Source: Rutidosis leptorrhynchoides
Taxonomy: Eukaryota; Streptophyta; Magnoliopsida; Asterales; Asteraceae
Length of the DNA: 64,000 nucleotides
Assembly: GCF_046630445.1 (NCBI RefSeq)
Contig: NC_092340.1
Span: forward strand, 22,828,001 to 22,892,000
Reading direction: 5' to 3'
Shown: positions 50,410-62,871 of the stretch, one piece after another
How the letters are laid out: every line of letters starts with the position of its first letter
Numbering within the stretch: the first letter of the stretch is position 1
Notes under the pieces: generated by a model
What the model was told of the DNA's origin: nothing
The model's database searches: none
Seen by the model: only the letters and a program-made list of their open reading frames with translations
Program-made: the position numbers and the translations under genes

Positions 50410-50607
50410 TCACCATAACCGATCAATTTTTTTAATACCATTTTCACATACTTGGTTATAGAATAGGACTTTGTTTTCTTGATAGAATTTGACTACTAAA
50501 TACGACAATTCCTCAACATTGCCATGCTTGTCAACAGGAGTAAGACGTTCATATTGATTTGTCAGCCATTCACCATCCATAATGTACTTGTACTCATAAC
50601 GCCCTTC
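50410..50607 (-). pseudogene. Exon fragment resembling a CBM48/AMPK glycogen-binding domain
   Basis: After an intron-like run ending TTTGACAG the minus strand gives 65 codons, EGRYEYKYIMDGEWLTNQYE onward, ending KIDRLW and TGA. The core GRYEYKYIxDGEW is the hallmark strand pair of AMPK-beta-type glycogen-binding modules (CBM48) found in plant starch-metabolism proteins. The remainder diverges from the family. Only this exon is visible, so it is a gene fragment lying 3' of the MYB fragment in the same orientation. Confidence 0.5.
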
Positions 50608-50734
50608 CTGTCAAATTTAAAAAAAAAAAATAAGTTAAACGATTTGTTGTACGTCACAAGAGTAAATATATCTGGACAATGATATATAAACAAAATAAAA
50701 TATGGAGAATGATAGATTAAAATGAAATTTGAGT

Positions 50735-51020
50735 TTAAAAAATTGAAATTAAACTCGGCAACAGGTCTTCATTCGAGAAGTCAAAAAACTCGTCAACGTT
50801 GAAACTAAACTTTGAAGATTCAACTCCATGTTTCTCTACACCAGTTTCATCCTCTTCTTTCATCTCCTTATCCACCTCAGCTAATTTCGAGCCACGTCTT
50901 GTTAAATAGTGTTCCAGTTGTTTTTCCTTAGTTTCCTTCTTTTTGCTTAAATGAGATTTCCAATAGTTCTTGATCTCATTATCGGTTCGCCCTGGTAATC
51001 TTCCCGCTATCAATGACCAT
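50735..51020 (-). pseudogene. Last exon of an R2R3-MYB transcription factor
   Basis: After an AG acceptor (51021-51022) the frame starts within repeat R3: [20 protein letters not shown] then KSHLSKK, and ends at a TAA after an acidic tail ([15 protein letters not shown]). The acceptor sits at the classical R2R3-MYB third-exon position. No exon with R2 or the first part of R3 was found in the next 3 kb upstream, so the gene is 5'-truncated. The reading frame of this exon is intact. Confidence 0.75.
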
Positions 51021-52066
51021 CTAATAATAAATGAATAAAAAAATATTCAGATAACACTAGCAATTGATCTAGTATATTATTGATACAGACGAGTGATATT
51101 TCTACTCAAATTATGCAATAACAACTTGTTATATGACTCTCCTGAATGATTACATATGTTTGCTGCACTGAGTGGTTTTGTAGATGGACTCTAGGTAGAT
51201 ATCTGAATTATGTTCTACAGGAGAGCACTTAGGACCAGTGACAAATGTCTATAATAAAACAATGGGGGCTGATATATATATATGTTACTCTAGACTTATA
51301 AGATGATTAATCTGTGATTTGGCTTTATATAATTTGGCTTGTTATGATATTCTAAGTAATCAGCAGTTACTTGAAACCTGCTGTAGTACTAATTAAGGAG
51401 AGGCAGTTTTGACACATTTACTTATGAAAGGGTCGATTTGGGTTATGATGATTTGTAGTGGGTCAGACAGGTAAAGTGGAAAAACTTTCATCCATTTCCC
51501 TATATTTTAAAATTTTGATTATTTTCCTAAATAATGCAGATTTGTTTTAGAAAATGATTAGTTTCCAACTGTATAAATTTTCATAATACCATAAAATTAT
51601 ACTCCGTAACATGTGTCATCCAGTTATTCTCTCCTCTCCTCATTCATCTCTTTAATCATGTAGGAGGCTATATTATTACACTGGTTGACCTGTTACCGGA
51701 TAAAACATACATCAGGTCATTAGGTCAACCTTACCCGACCCAATACTAACAGCATCGAAAATATACAGGAATGTTGCAGCTAACTAATCCTTGAGATTGC
51801 CAAGAAATGATGATATATGGGTAAATATTTACACTAATTCCTTTGTAGTGTAATCACGATAAATGCATTAACTATTTATACTATTTGTTCGTATGTCAAA
51901 TAAAGTAGTTGCTTGTCATCCTAAACCAACCCCGCCCTATCCTGTCCATTTTGCAAACCTACTAAATACGGTTACCTGATAGGGCAACAACTACCTGACC
52001 TTTGTGATTGCCAACAAAGAATAATGATGGGTACATATACTTATGAATTAGTATAAATACGGTTAC
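51021..52066 (-). other. Intron-like sequence, no exon recognised
   Basis: AT-rich with short internal repeats (segments near 51772-51840 and 51984-52055 resemble each other). No MYB R2 exon was found. Confidence 0.45.
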
Positions 52067-52129
52067 CTGATAGGGCACCCATTCCTTGTAGTCTTCCTGG
52101 CTCCATAGCAATTCCCAGTAGGTCATCAC
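52067..52129 (-). other. Candidate 63-bp exon, unidentified
   Basis: Bounded by TTTTGCAG-type acceptor and CAG/GTAACC donor on the minus strand. Two frames are open: DDLLGIAMEPGRLQGMGALS and MTYWELLWSQEDYKEWVPYQ. The first follows in phase from the RRM exons. Not recognised. Confidence 0.35.
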
Positions 52130-52375
52130 CTGAAAATTTTGCAGGTCAAAGTTATACCTAAGGTAGTAAGTATCCAGAGGTGGGAATTCTGACCCATTTA
52201 CATATGAATACTTCTACATGGGTAATCAGTTATGATTTAACCCAATTAAAAATTATCAAACTAATAACATCAAAATTAGAACACACACACATTAATTATA
52301 AGCACCAACTCTTGTTAGTGTTCCCACAAGGCATTAAAAGTTTAGTTATATACAAATAAAAGAATAATACGATAC

Positions 52376-52661
52376 CTGAAAATTGAAATCCAACAAAACA
52401 AAATTGTCTGCTCTTACCATCACTGAAAGAACGTTGAAGGCAAAGGTTATTTAATGCTTTAAGAACTTATAAAATGTCACATCAAACATACAAATAATAA
52501 ATATGTATAGTCTTTAATGTGATTTTAAGTGTAAAGTGGTTAAAATAGACACCTCGTTCGCATAAGATTGGCATCTGTAACTTCTCCTTTTTGAGAAAAA
52601 TAATCTCGGAAGCGGTCTTCGGTTGCATGCTTTGGCAAATTGTTCACACATAGCCGAGACC
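52376..52661 (-). pseudogene. MRD1/RBM19-like first RRM, two exons
   Basis: Exon at 52553-52661 gives [20 protein letters not shown] then [15 protein letters not shown], with donor GAG/GTGTCT. Exon at 52376-52422 continues SDGKSRQFCFVGFQFS, with CAG acceptor and CAG/GTATCG donor. Together they match the start of MRD1/RBM19 (SRICVKNLP... ...DGKSRQFAFIGF), a nucleolar multi-RRM protein of pre-rRNA processing. The RNP2 (LCVNNL) and RNP1 (RQFCFVGF) motifs are visible. The usual initiator ATG before SRL is not in place, and no later RRM follows, so this is a 5' fragment. Confidence 0.7.
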
Positions 52662-53310
52662 TTCACAAATAAACATTTTTCAGGCAGGAAAAAAAGTGTA
52701 TGAATGATATCTGGTGACGACATCGTATAGAGTGTACCGTGTATAATTATAAGTGATAACAAAGTAAAATAATATACTGATTGATATCTAGAATGTGAAA
52801 ACAACTTAATTTGACATTGAAATCGGACATTTATGAGGGAACATAAGCACTCGATGAATATAAACCATATTAGATTAGTGAAAACTTACTTTTAAATCCA
52901 CCAAAGAAAAAACCTTTTTAAAGTTAACTGTTGCTATGAACACTAAAATTAAAGAATAAAGCATATACAGATTAACTTACATGATTGCAGATGAAATCAA
53001 AACTTTAGAAAGCTAAAGATATACGTGATTGTCTGTGTATAATCTGTAAAAAAAAAAGAGGATTAGATGTCATTATTTACTAATAGAATGATGGCTATTT
53101 AACTTGATTTGATATTGCCACCTGTTAATACTTAACAGCTCCAGTAAATTGGACATGATCATAAAAGCACATATTAGACTAAACAACATGCCAGAGCAGC
53201 AGATTAATAAATTAAAAACAAAATACAAAAACAACAATAACCAACAAACACATAACACATTAAGAAACTGAACAATGAGAGAAAATTTGAGCTCAGTAAT
53301 AACTATTACC

Positions 53311-53386
53311 TGTTAATACGTTGCATAGAAGTCCACAGTAAATGGATACCAAATCCATCATATGCGAACCTATAAATATGATCCGA
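53311..53386 (-). other. Candidate leader exon
   Basis: TTACTAG acceptor, about 76 bases, AACAG/GTAATA donor. Together with a 35-base candidate exon at 53597-53631 (TTGCAG acceptor, GTAG/GTAAC donor) it could form a spliced leader upstream of the RRM exons. Splice signals only. Confidence 0.3.
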
Positions 53387-53985
53387 ACCTAGTAAAAAAA
53401 GTTGCTTTGTTGATTATAATAATCAATTTCAAACAAACATACTTAAACCGAAAGTCATCAGTTCAAAGCAAATACTTATAATACCCCTCAAATCCCCAAA
53501 GTGTAAACCTTTATTAAATATACAAACAATTAGCAAACAACAAAATGCAAAGGAGCAAACGAATGTAAACTAAAAAACTTATATTAAATTTGTTACCTAC
53601 AGTGTGAATCGGAAATAGATACAGCCACAACCTGCAATAATTAATCAAAACCACAAAATAAAAATAAAAATTAAATACAGAAGATGATATATTACCCCCC
53701 TCTTCTATCAAGTAAAGCAAGAATAACTAAAACAAACCAAAATAAGGAAGATGAGAGATCACCTCTTCTTCTAATTTCAGCGAATTCAAAATTTTCTGGA
53801 TGAATGTATAATCTGATAAGCGCTTTATTTGTTCATTCTGATAGAACCCTAATCTCAGAAACCCGAGGGTTCAAGTGAAGTAGAAACCAAACAGAGGTTA
53901 CAGAAATCAAACCCTAAAACAATAGTAATACTATAAACATGTAACTGAAATTTGATTAAGAAAAAAAATAGATAAATTATAATAC

Positions 53986-54096
53986 CTGTAAATCGGATGA
54001 GATTTCCACATCACTAATGGTAGTACTGTCATCAGAGGTGGAGGAAATTTTTGCAAGATTGCACCTAAGTTGTTCGATCTCTTTCCGTAAACCAAT
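53986..54096 (-). pseudogene. Exon fragment resembling kinesin-4 (FRA1/KIN-4) coiled coil
   Basis: The minus-strand frame LRKEIEQLRCNLAKISSTSD followed by DSTTISDVEISSDLQ, ending at a TTACAG/GTATTA donor. The EIEELR..L..ISSTSDD pattern recalls the coiled-coil region of plant KIN-4 kinesins. The assignment rests on memory of one short motif. Confidence 0.35.
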
Positions 54097-54228
54097 TAGT
54101 CAAACCAAAAAAGTAAGAAAAATTATATATTTTCTCCTTAAAATTTGAAAAGAAAAGTAACTGAAAATGGGAATTTACTTTTGAATTATTGCCAATTCGG
54201 AATGTTATTGGAGAAGAGAATAGAAAAG

Positions 54229-54396
54229 TAGGGTTAAAAGAAATGGTACGATTGAAGAAGTAAGGTGAAGAAAGTGGAAGAGGTGTTCAAGTATGGTGTT
54301 GGGTATGTGATAAAACACGCAATCCCTTTTTTCACGGTACTTTGAGTCAAATCTTCGCTATAACAGTAGTTGGGCCAAATGTACAGTTGTTGGGCC
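54229..54396 (-). promoter_or_regulatory. Telo-box and two site II elements: ribosome-biogenesis-type promoter
   Basis: On the plus strand TGGGCCAA occurs twice (54371-54378, 54391-54398) and TAGGGTT once (54229-54235), i.e. AACCCTA on the minus strand in a CT-rich stretch that looks like a transcript start. Telo-box plus site II (TGGGCY) is the known promoter signature of plant ribosomal-protein and ribosome-biogenesis genes. It lies upstream of the MRD1-like exons in their orientation. Confidence 0.5.
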
Positions 54397-54399
54397 AAG

Positions 54400-57136
54400 C
54401 TTCCTATAAGCTCATTTGAGCAACTTAGCCCTTTTAAAGGGTTTTCTGTTGGAAACCAGCTCACATAGGTCAAAATAATAATAAAAAAATACATTAAACC
54501 TGTTATAAATTAAAAGGAAAAAAATGGGGGAACAAAATGAATAGTGAGTTTTCAACCAATGGGGAGAGGGCAATTTGACCCACAAATAGAAGATGCATAA
54601 TACCATTTTGTTGTCTATGTCTTATCCATTTTTAGAATAATGTTCACACGCGCATGTAGAGAAGTTAATTACGAGAAAGGCGTTATTTATTTTTTATGTT
54701 TTAAAAAATAGCGATAACTCATATAAAAATGATGATGTTTTAAAAAAAACGCCATCAAACGAAGAATACAAATAAGCCCGGAGAGGACCGTACTAAGAAA
54801 TTATCTATAACTGAGCTCAACGAATACATAACAAAACAGGTAATGAAACAAACAAAAAAGAACAAAGGAAGCAAAACCATCTAAAAGACCTAAACAAAAA
54901 CAAAATAACCAAAATAAAACATCATCAACGACCAAATGTGCCCGTTTTTATCATATTTCCATCCACCGTCTCACGTATAATCTTCTTACCCGACCGATTA
55001 TCAAATTTAGAAGATCAAACGTTGGAGGAACCATTGCTGACCAAGATAGCAGTTGAAGGGGCTAACAATCCTTGGTCAACAAGATCTTCAAAAAGATCAC
55101 CTTCGCCATTCGAGGAAATACCCCAACCGAAGAAGCACCATCACGGTCGTTAACATGAGTTTCCCTAAATAAGTTTTGCACCGCCTTTCTAAAATCTGAA
55201 TCATCCTTATTATGGTATAACTTGAACGAGATCAATCCGGTTCTTACCTCCATTCTTCTTCGTGAATCGTGAGCCACATTACCAGCATCAACTTTAGACC
55301 CAACAACTTTCGCCTCTATTTTTTTAAACCGAGCACAACAAAAACCGTCACACGGAGGATCAGAGCAATCACAATACAATCTACCGCCTCGACCAACAGA
55401 TGTTGGATCACAAGAAGTACTTGTATCCTAGACCCGAGAAGATGGGATCTCCCCCGACTCCGAATTATTACCTTTACACATATTTTTCATAATTGCCTCA
55501 ATACTAACTCCATTAACGTTCAAAGATCAATTCGTGTCCCAATTACGATCATCAACTTACACCTAACCAAATCTAATACCCGATCGTTCTACAAGCAATT
55601 CAAATCCACCAGCTTGAACTGAATGGGGAAGGGGATTCGTATCTCGAACATTAACCCAGTCGAAAAACACAACCGATGGGGAATAGAAAAGCCTTCAGGC
55701 ATTTACAAAACAATGCAGCAGATCATATCTGCCAATTCAAAAAAGCAGATCATATTTGCCCATTCAAACACAACAAACCAAAATCTACAAACAATTACAT
55801 CATCAATACAACATAAGACTCAAATATTAGCAAATTCAAACTTGTTTAACTTTCATTCTAATTCTCATTTTTCAGTTGCATGAAGAACTGCATTAGAGCC
55901 CATGATCTTATACTCGCAAGCTTGAATTTGTTTGTCTTCTCAATTTCACTAGTTAATTCCTCTTCAGATCTTTTCAACTCCTTGAACATTCTAAATTACG
56001 TGATTTTCAAACATAGTAGGCCATATCAGCAAATACAAGCATGATTATTATACCCCATATTTGGTAATACCATTGAAGCGTTCTCAAGTGTAAATCAAGA
56101 TATAAAATCAGAAATGGGTAGTCGCATTTGGCAAGCGTCGAACTGGGTTTGAGGCTATACTCTTTTAAAAAATTGAAACACCAAAATATTTTGTAAATCT
56201 AAATGGGTTGCATCGACTATTGTCTAACGATATGCAAATCAAGTGTTTTCAATGGATCTCCAAAAGATAAAATAATCAAATCTCGATTTGTCATAATGGT
56301 TAATCAATACAGGCTTTTTCGTTCTTCCTTCTAATCGTGTTAGCATCAATCGGTTAACTTCATCCAGGGAACTACCTTCATACTGCATTCGATATAATTT
56401 TTTTCTTATATTGATATATAATTCTTTTCGGCTATAGCTATCGTATTTGTGTTGGGATCATGTAGTGCATTCGTGTTGGGATCATGTAACATTTTGAATA
56501 AAATTAATAACTTGGTTTGCTTTGAAAAATATCTGTGATCTCAGATAGTCTATTTTTTGGTGTGGAAATTATTGTTCATTGACTTTTTGTTTTTTAAAAC
56601 CCCACACGGGTCTTGTAAAGCTTAATTTTGATTAATTCGTGTTTGTGTGAGATTGTATGAATATAACAGGAGTATACGTATATATCGATATATGTATGTA
56701 TATAGAATAACGATGATGATGATGATGAAGATAAACTGAATCAGAACATAACTTCTAGTCACACTTCATTGATGATGAAAGGATTACAAAGTGAGATAGG
56801 TTGAGAGGATTTATTTTTGGTTAACTAGGTGTAGGTTAAAGTGAATATATTAGTGTGAAGTGATGTATCTAACCTTCTAAATGAAGAAGATGATGCATAT
56901 TTATAGAGTACATATGCATCATGTACAAAGTGAGTACTTAAAAGGTTAACAATACAAATCGTATCAATAATATGAGACCTAGCAGGTCCTTTAAGACCAT
57001 TTGCAATGGGGAGTGGTGCGGGTTTTGAATGTATGTTTTATTATTTTTTTCACCTTTTTGATGAGTTGACAGTGTGTGTTTTATGGCGTGAATTAATGGT
57101 GATGTGAATTTTTTGGTGTGGGTTGATAGTAGAATG
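54400..57136. other. Unrecognised sequence with small broken frames
   Basis: The most gene-like part is 55062-55430 on the minus strand: a frame with CDCSDPPCDGFCCARFKKIE, RRRMEVRTGLISFKLYHNKD and RKAVQNLFRETHVND. I do not recognise the family, and it could be a remnant of a LINE ORF1, another transposon or a host gene. GTGTTGGGATCATGTA is directly repeated near 56449 and 56473. The rest shows no clear gene or element boundary. Confidence 0.4.
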
Positions 57137-57994
57137 TGTAACATCCTGCCTTTTTCTGTTTACCTTCCGTTATACTATTTTAAACTCCGTTATATAATTA
57201 TAACATCCTCCATTAATACGCGTTTTAAAATATTTCGTTTAGGTAATTCACGCACCCGCTTCAAACTCGAGAGACTATTTGTGTCAAATGGCCAAACTTG
57301 ACCAACTAGGTCAAAGAGTCAACCCATCTCCTCCATTCATTCATCCTTCACCTTTTGATACTTCCTCCCTTTTTCTCTCAACACCCCAAGCAAAGAATCA
57401 TCATCTATTTCAAATCGAGCAAGCATCAACCAAAACAAATTACATATTTGAAATCCTTGCATCTTCCTCTTCGAATCCATACCGATTACATCTCATTTGG
57501 GTAACTTTCTAAAAATACTAGATTTTGTGTTCTTGATGTTTTTAACTTATAAAAGTGTTAATTAGTGTCTATGGCTCAAGTCTAACATGAATATGTGAAT
57601 TATATGCTCGATCTTGTTATTTTAAGTAACTAGCATGAACTTGAAACTTGGTGTGTTTGATCTTGAGATTTGGTTGCTTAAATGTTAAAAGTTCATGTAT
57701 TAAATGTGTTACTAGCATCACTAGCTTCAATTTGATGTGTAGGTTGACTTAGAAAGACTCCATAAACATAATTGTTAAATTTATGATTTTGAGTTAGGGT
57801 TTGATAGAAGTAAAATGAACTTTGGATGCATTAAATGACTTGCAATGTTGTTTGTAAGTATTTAGTTGTATTGTATGCGTAATAACCTACGAAATAGCGT
57901 ATTATATGTGTACATTTAATTCCCGAATCACCAAATTTATTTATGAACTTGAAAGCATTATGATGAGCATTAATTGAACCTTCAATTTGGTTTT
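57137..57994 (+). repeat. Left part of an LTR-like repeat, interrupted
   Basis: It starts TGTAACATCCTGCC, an LTR-type terminus, with a promoter-like CT-rich section and a leader-like tail as in other LTRs here. The continuation is cut by the minus-strand element beginning at 57995, so the right end is outside the window. Confidence 0.45.
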
Positions 57995-58437
57995 TGTCAT
58001 ACCCCGTCCAAAATCTTCCTGAACGAATACAATAACATCTGGTACCATCGCGATGAACTGACGTCTATATGCCATGAACGACTCCATGTAATGTCTCTAG
58101 AATGAGTAAATGCACAACGAAAGATTTCTTTCATACCTGAGAATAAACATGCTTTAAAGTGTCAACCAAAAGGTTGGTGAGTTCATAGGTTTATTGTAAA
58201 CAATAAAATTTATCATTTTGATAGACCACAAGATTTAAATACTGCATGGTACAAATGGGTCCGAATCCTATACCCACCTGTAATGTACATGCGATATCTT
58301 TTAAATACATTACACCTTTCTCGGGTACGAAATCCATTTTTCATAAATCTTAGTAACCGTACACATATATCGTGCACAAAATATAATACACATATCCTGT
58401 GTATAAAAATCATTCTCTCGATACATAACATTCACAT

Positions 58438-58562
58438 CAATTGGTGGCAATTATCATGTCCACATAATTCAATGGTGGCAATTATCATGTCCACATAATT
58501 CAATGGTGGCAATTATCATGTCCACATAATTCAATGGTGGCAATTATCATGTCCACATAATT
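58438..58562. repeat. 31-bp minisatellite, four copies
   Basis: CAATGGTGGCAATTATCATG plus TCCACATAATT is repeated four times head to tail; the first copy has one extra T, the others are identical, so the expansion is recent. A GGTGGCAATTAT block also occurs singly at about 10230 in the related solo LTR. Confidence 0.95.
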
Positions 58563-58716
58563 CAATAATAATTCGCAGAACTTCTATCTGCATAATAATT
58601 CATTCGAGGAATGTTTTACTTGTGTCTATCTCGTCAAACATTTATAAAAGCATTTCATGTATTCGCAGTTCAAAATGTATTCAAAAGCATTTAAATAAGC
58701 AGTTGTAAAAACAACG

Positions 58717-58957
58717 CATGTATTCTCAGTCCCAAAAATGTAAAGAGTAAAAAGGGAGCAAATGAAACTCACGCATATAAATATTTTAAAACAGTTAATA
58801 AAGTATTTGCATGTATTCTCAGCCCAAAAACTTAAAGAGTAAAAGGGAGCAAATGAAACTCACGCATATAAATATTGTAAAACAGTTAATAAAGTATTTG
58901 CATGTATTCTCAGCCCAAAAACGTAAAGAGTAAAAGGGAGCAAATAAAACTCACAAT
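58717..58957. repeat. ~92-bp tandem repeat, 2.6 copies
   Basis: Units begin CATGTATTCTCAG at 58717, 58810 and 58901 (93, 91 and a partial 57 bases), with only a few differences. The single-copy equivalent is near 10363 in the solo LTR and 1510 in the left LTR. Confidence 0.9.
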
Positions 58958-59144
58958 ACGATATTTTGTAGTAAAAATATGCATACGACGCAATTGAACA
59001 ATGCAGGGTTGGCCTCGGATTCATGAACCTATATCATTTATATATATATTAACACACATAATTGTAATCGAACAAATTTATATATTAAATTATATATCTT
59101 ATATATTTAGTTTGTATATTCATTTAAAATAATTAATATTTAGA

Positions 59145-59246
<102 letters not shown>

Positions 59247-59395
59247 ATTAGTATTATGTTGAAAATCAATAAGTTGTTATATGTAAATATTTATATATTT
59301 AGTGTTAATATGTTTATTCTATAATTTTATGCAATACTTATATATTATGTATCAAATATATTTTTATGTATCTAATATTTCTTTGATAAAATAAT

Positions 59396-59523
<128 letters not shown>

Positions 59524-62500
59524 GTAATAAATAAACTACCTCAAAGAAGTAATCCTTAAAAAAAATGCCCAAGTCCGGGTTTGAACCCGCGACGTCCCGC
59601 TAACCCAAAAACACTCTTTAACCGTTCCTCTATTTCCATCTTTCTGAAATATATATCGGCCCATATATATACATAACCCATTACCATCATCAATTATCAT
59701 CACCTAATCATCTATATGTATTTATCTCTTCATAATATAATCATACTTATGACCATATAATCTTTTTAGTATCTTTTATCATCATCAAAATCATTATCAC
59801 CATGTATACCCTTCATCATCAATTTGTGATCATAATAATTATCAAATACCATAGTATCATCACCATTAGTTCATTGTGCGTCATGATCACATACCCGTAT
59901 CCTCTTCACGTATTTTTATAACGTCTATCATTATTGTATATTATTAAACACCCTTAAATTGACTTGCCATTATCAATAACTAGTATCATCCTACTAACAA
60001 TTATATATATCCCTTATCATCCTCATTCTAGTCCGATATCTCTCGGCCCAATTACCATGGCAACCCAATAATCCCACTAAGTCTAGCTTACCATTTATTA
60101 TAAGCCCAAAGAGATAACTCGGCCCAATTGTAAAACTAATTACTCCGTATCATTGTATTCGCTTTCTGAGTGGTGTTAACATGGAAATAGAAAGATGTCG
60201 ACTAGTTATATCAAAAGAATAATTTGGTTCCCTCATCTTCGTTTTAATATTAAACTAGTGAAATGAATGTGGGGTTTGTTAGATAGGTAAATAATGGTCT
60301 GCCATATATAAAGAAAATATCACGATGGAGCTCAAATTATATTCCAAGTGGGGTTTTTGGTTATGATTGATTGAAGGTGGGGTTCGGTTCTATCCAAGAG
60401 TATTAAAGAAACAAAAACATCGATCATTATCTTGAAGTGACTTTTTGGCCCATTTAACATTTAATTAAGTTCCACAATTTATTTCTCTCTAGACCCCAAA
60501 ATAAATTAATGCGGTGCCCACTATTATGATCATACACCACCGTCACCTTCCATTCACGATATCATCATTCATTACTTATCAAACTTCCACTCAATAAAGT
60601 AAACTAAAAAAGGGAACACACTTGACCCGTTAAATGGGAATGGGATTACATAATACGCATGGGAAGGATGAAATAGAAGATAATAGAGACACTATCACAA
60701 TCATCATTATGATCATCATTTGCGTGGCCAATTATTTCGGTCCCATGAACCGACACAATTCAAAATACACAATCCTATCCATGTCCCACGTATGAGAACT
60801 CTTCACAAAATCAAAAATAAAATAATGTGCTGTAACATTGATTGCCAAAACGATAGTTAAAAGTGGGGTTAATTTGGATGGGTTGTCGACCATATAAATA
60901 AATCATCAAGTGGTGTTCTTTGACTAGTGTCTGCCAACAACAATAAAAGCATAAACTAGTTGTTCGCATAAATTCATTCATGTATTTTGTTTCTGGCCAA
61001 TAGCGATGGTCGTGAAAAAAAAATTAGTGGTTGTGTGTTGTTAAGGTGGTGTTGAAGGTTTGGTAAAAGATATTGGTAAAGGAGGTTCTGAACAGAAGCA
61101 CAGAAGCAAGACTGCAGCAGTGCAGCAACCATATGTAGTTGCCATAATTTGGCTTTGAGGTGAACTACAGCATGAGATAGCCATGGAACCCTTGTGGATT
61201 TGTTTTGTTGGACACGGAAAGAAAAGAGAAGAAGTAAGAGCAAGTTTAAATTAATTACTTGTGTTAGTTGTTGAAAGGTCCACAACAGAAGGCAATTTGC
61301 TTTGTGATTTTTGTTGCTGCCACGCCATGAAAGAAAAGAAACAAGCAAGCAGTTTGTTAGTAGCAGTAATAGAAATCGAGTAGTTTTATTTGGTGGGCAT
61401 GTGGTGTTCTTGAATGGTTGGAGGTGGTGGTAGTACACGTCAGAAATATGAAAGGGATGAAGATTTAATACGATGGTGTTGGAGTGGCGTTATTTGTTAT
61501 CATAAATCTATCTATCTCCCTTCCATCTGTGTATGTAAAAGTATATACATATATAGTACTTGAAGAGTTTTAAAGTGTAAGTAAAACGAAACTAGTAGCA
61601 ATCATTTTATCAATCCTTCAATCAATACTCAGTTACTAGTAGTGGAAGATTTGTTTTGTAATGAGCTTTGAAGTCGACAGCTAACAAACCAGACAGGAAG
61701 GACAGAATTTCCAATCAGGAGAAATACAAATATTTAACAGATAGCTACGTTCAACTGATTTTGTATTGAAGTGGTGATTTGGATTCGATATGTAGCAGAT
61801 CAGAGAGAAGAGGACAGAAGTAAAAGTATGAAGAAAAATAAAGTAGATGTTGATGTGTAACAAATTTTGTTTGCATTGCAAACTGAATTCGTCATCTATC
61901 ATAATCAGAGACAAATCATGAATAAAAGTTTTAAAGTAATGTAACTGATTTGTACTAGTAGCAATTAGAAACAGTAAACGAATATCATACAGTTAGATTA
62001 CATGAAACTGAATCTTAATATTTTTATTTTTATTTATTTATTTTTATTTTTATATAAAGTCTATATTAATAATTAATACATATAATTATATTATTAATAG
62101 TAATTCTATAAATGATAATAATAATTGTTAATAATAATATTAATAATGATATTAATAATAATAATAATGATAATAATATGATAATAATAATATAGATAAT
62201 AATGATGATAAATAATAATATTAATTATAATAATATTAATTATAATATTACTAATAATATTAATGATGATAATAATATTAATAATAATGATATTAGTAAT
62301 AATGATATTAGTAATAATGATATTATAACAATTTATATTTATCACACTTCCCATCCATATATTATATATTGAGATTAATAATAGTTAATAATACTGATCT
62401 TATTATTAATGAAAGTAGTCACAGTATTATTAGTATAATAATTATATTTTTAACTTGTAATCACATTTAATATATTAATGTTACATTTCATTACTTATGT

Positions 62501-62871
62501 AATGTTTACAAATTTTATCATATATATTTGAATATTTGTACAATATTACAATATACATTTAATAATAATTCTACATAGAATTCTTATTTATTTATATATA
62601 TAGATTCATTTTAAATCATAACAATATTATTTTGTATTTTGTTTTACATAATTAATTCCAATGTTTAGTTTGTATTATATAATTTTTAATTATCATTTGT
62701 CCTTACATTTATATATCTATACATATTCATTTACAAACAATTGTTCGTGAATCGTCGAAAATGGCCGAAGGTAAAAAATTTTTGAGACTCAACATTACAG
62801 TCTTTGCTTATCGTGTCGGAATCATATAAAGATCAAGTTTAAATTTGGTCAGAAATTTTCGGGTCGTCACA

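Noticed and set aside
50307-54400. Helitron with 5' TC and 3' hairpin-CTRR ends around the gene fragments
   Set aside because: No convincing ends were found on either side, so capture by a Helitron stays a hypothesis.
58438-58562. Regular repeats resembling a CRISPR array
   Set aside because: The repeats are directly head to tail without spacers and lie in a plant LTR.
59556-59600. tRNA-like segment with GGTTTGAACCC (T-arm-like) in the right LTR
   Set aside because: Only a B-box-like piece is present; no acceptor stem or anticodon arm could be folded around it, so it is not called a tRNA or SINE.
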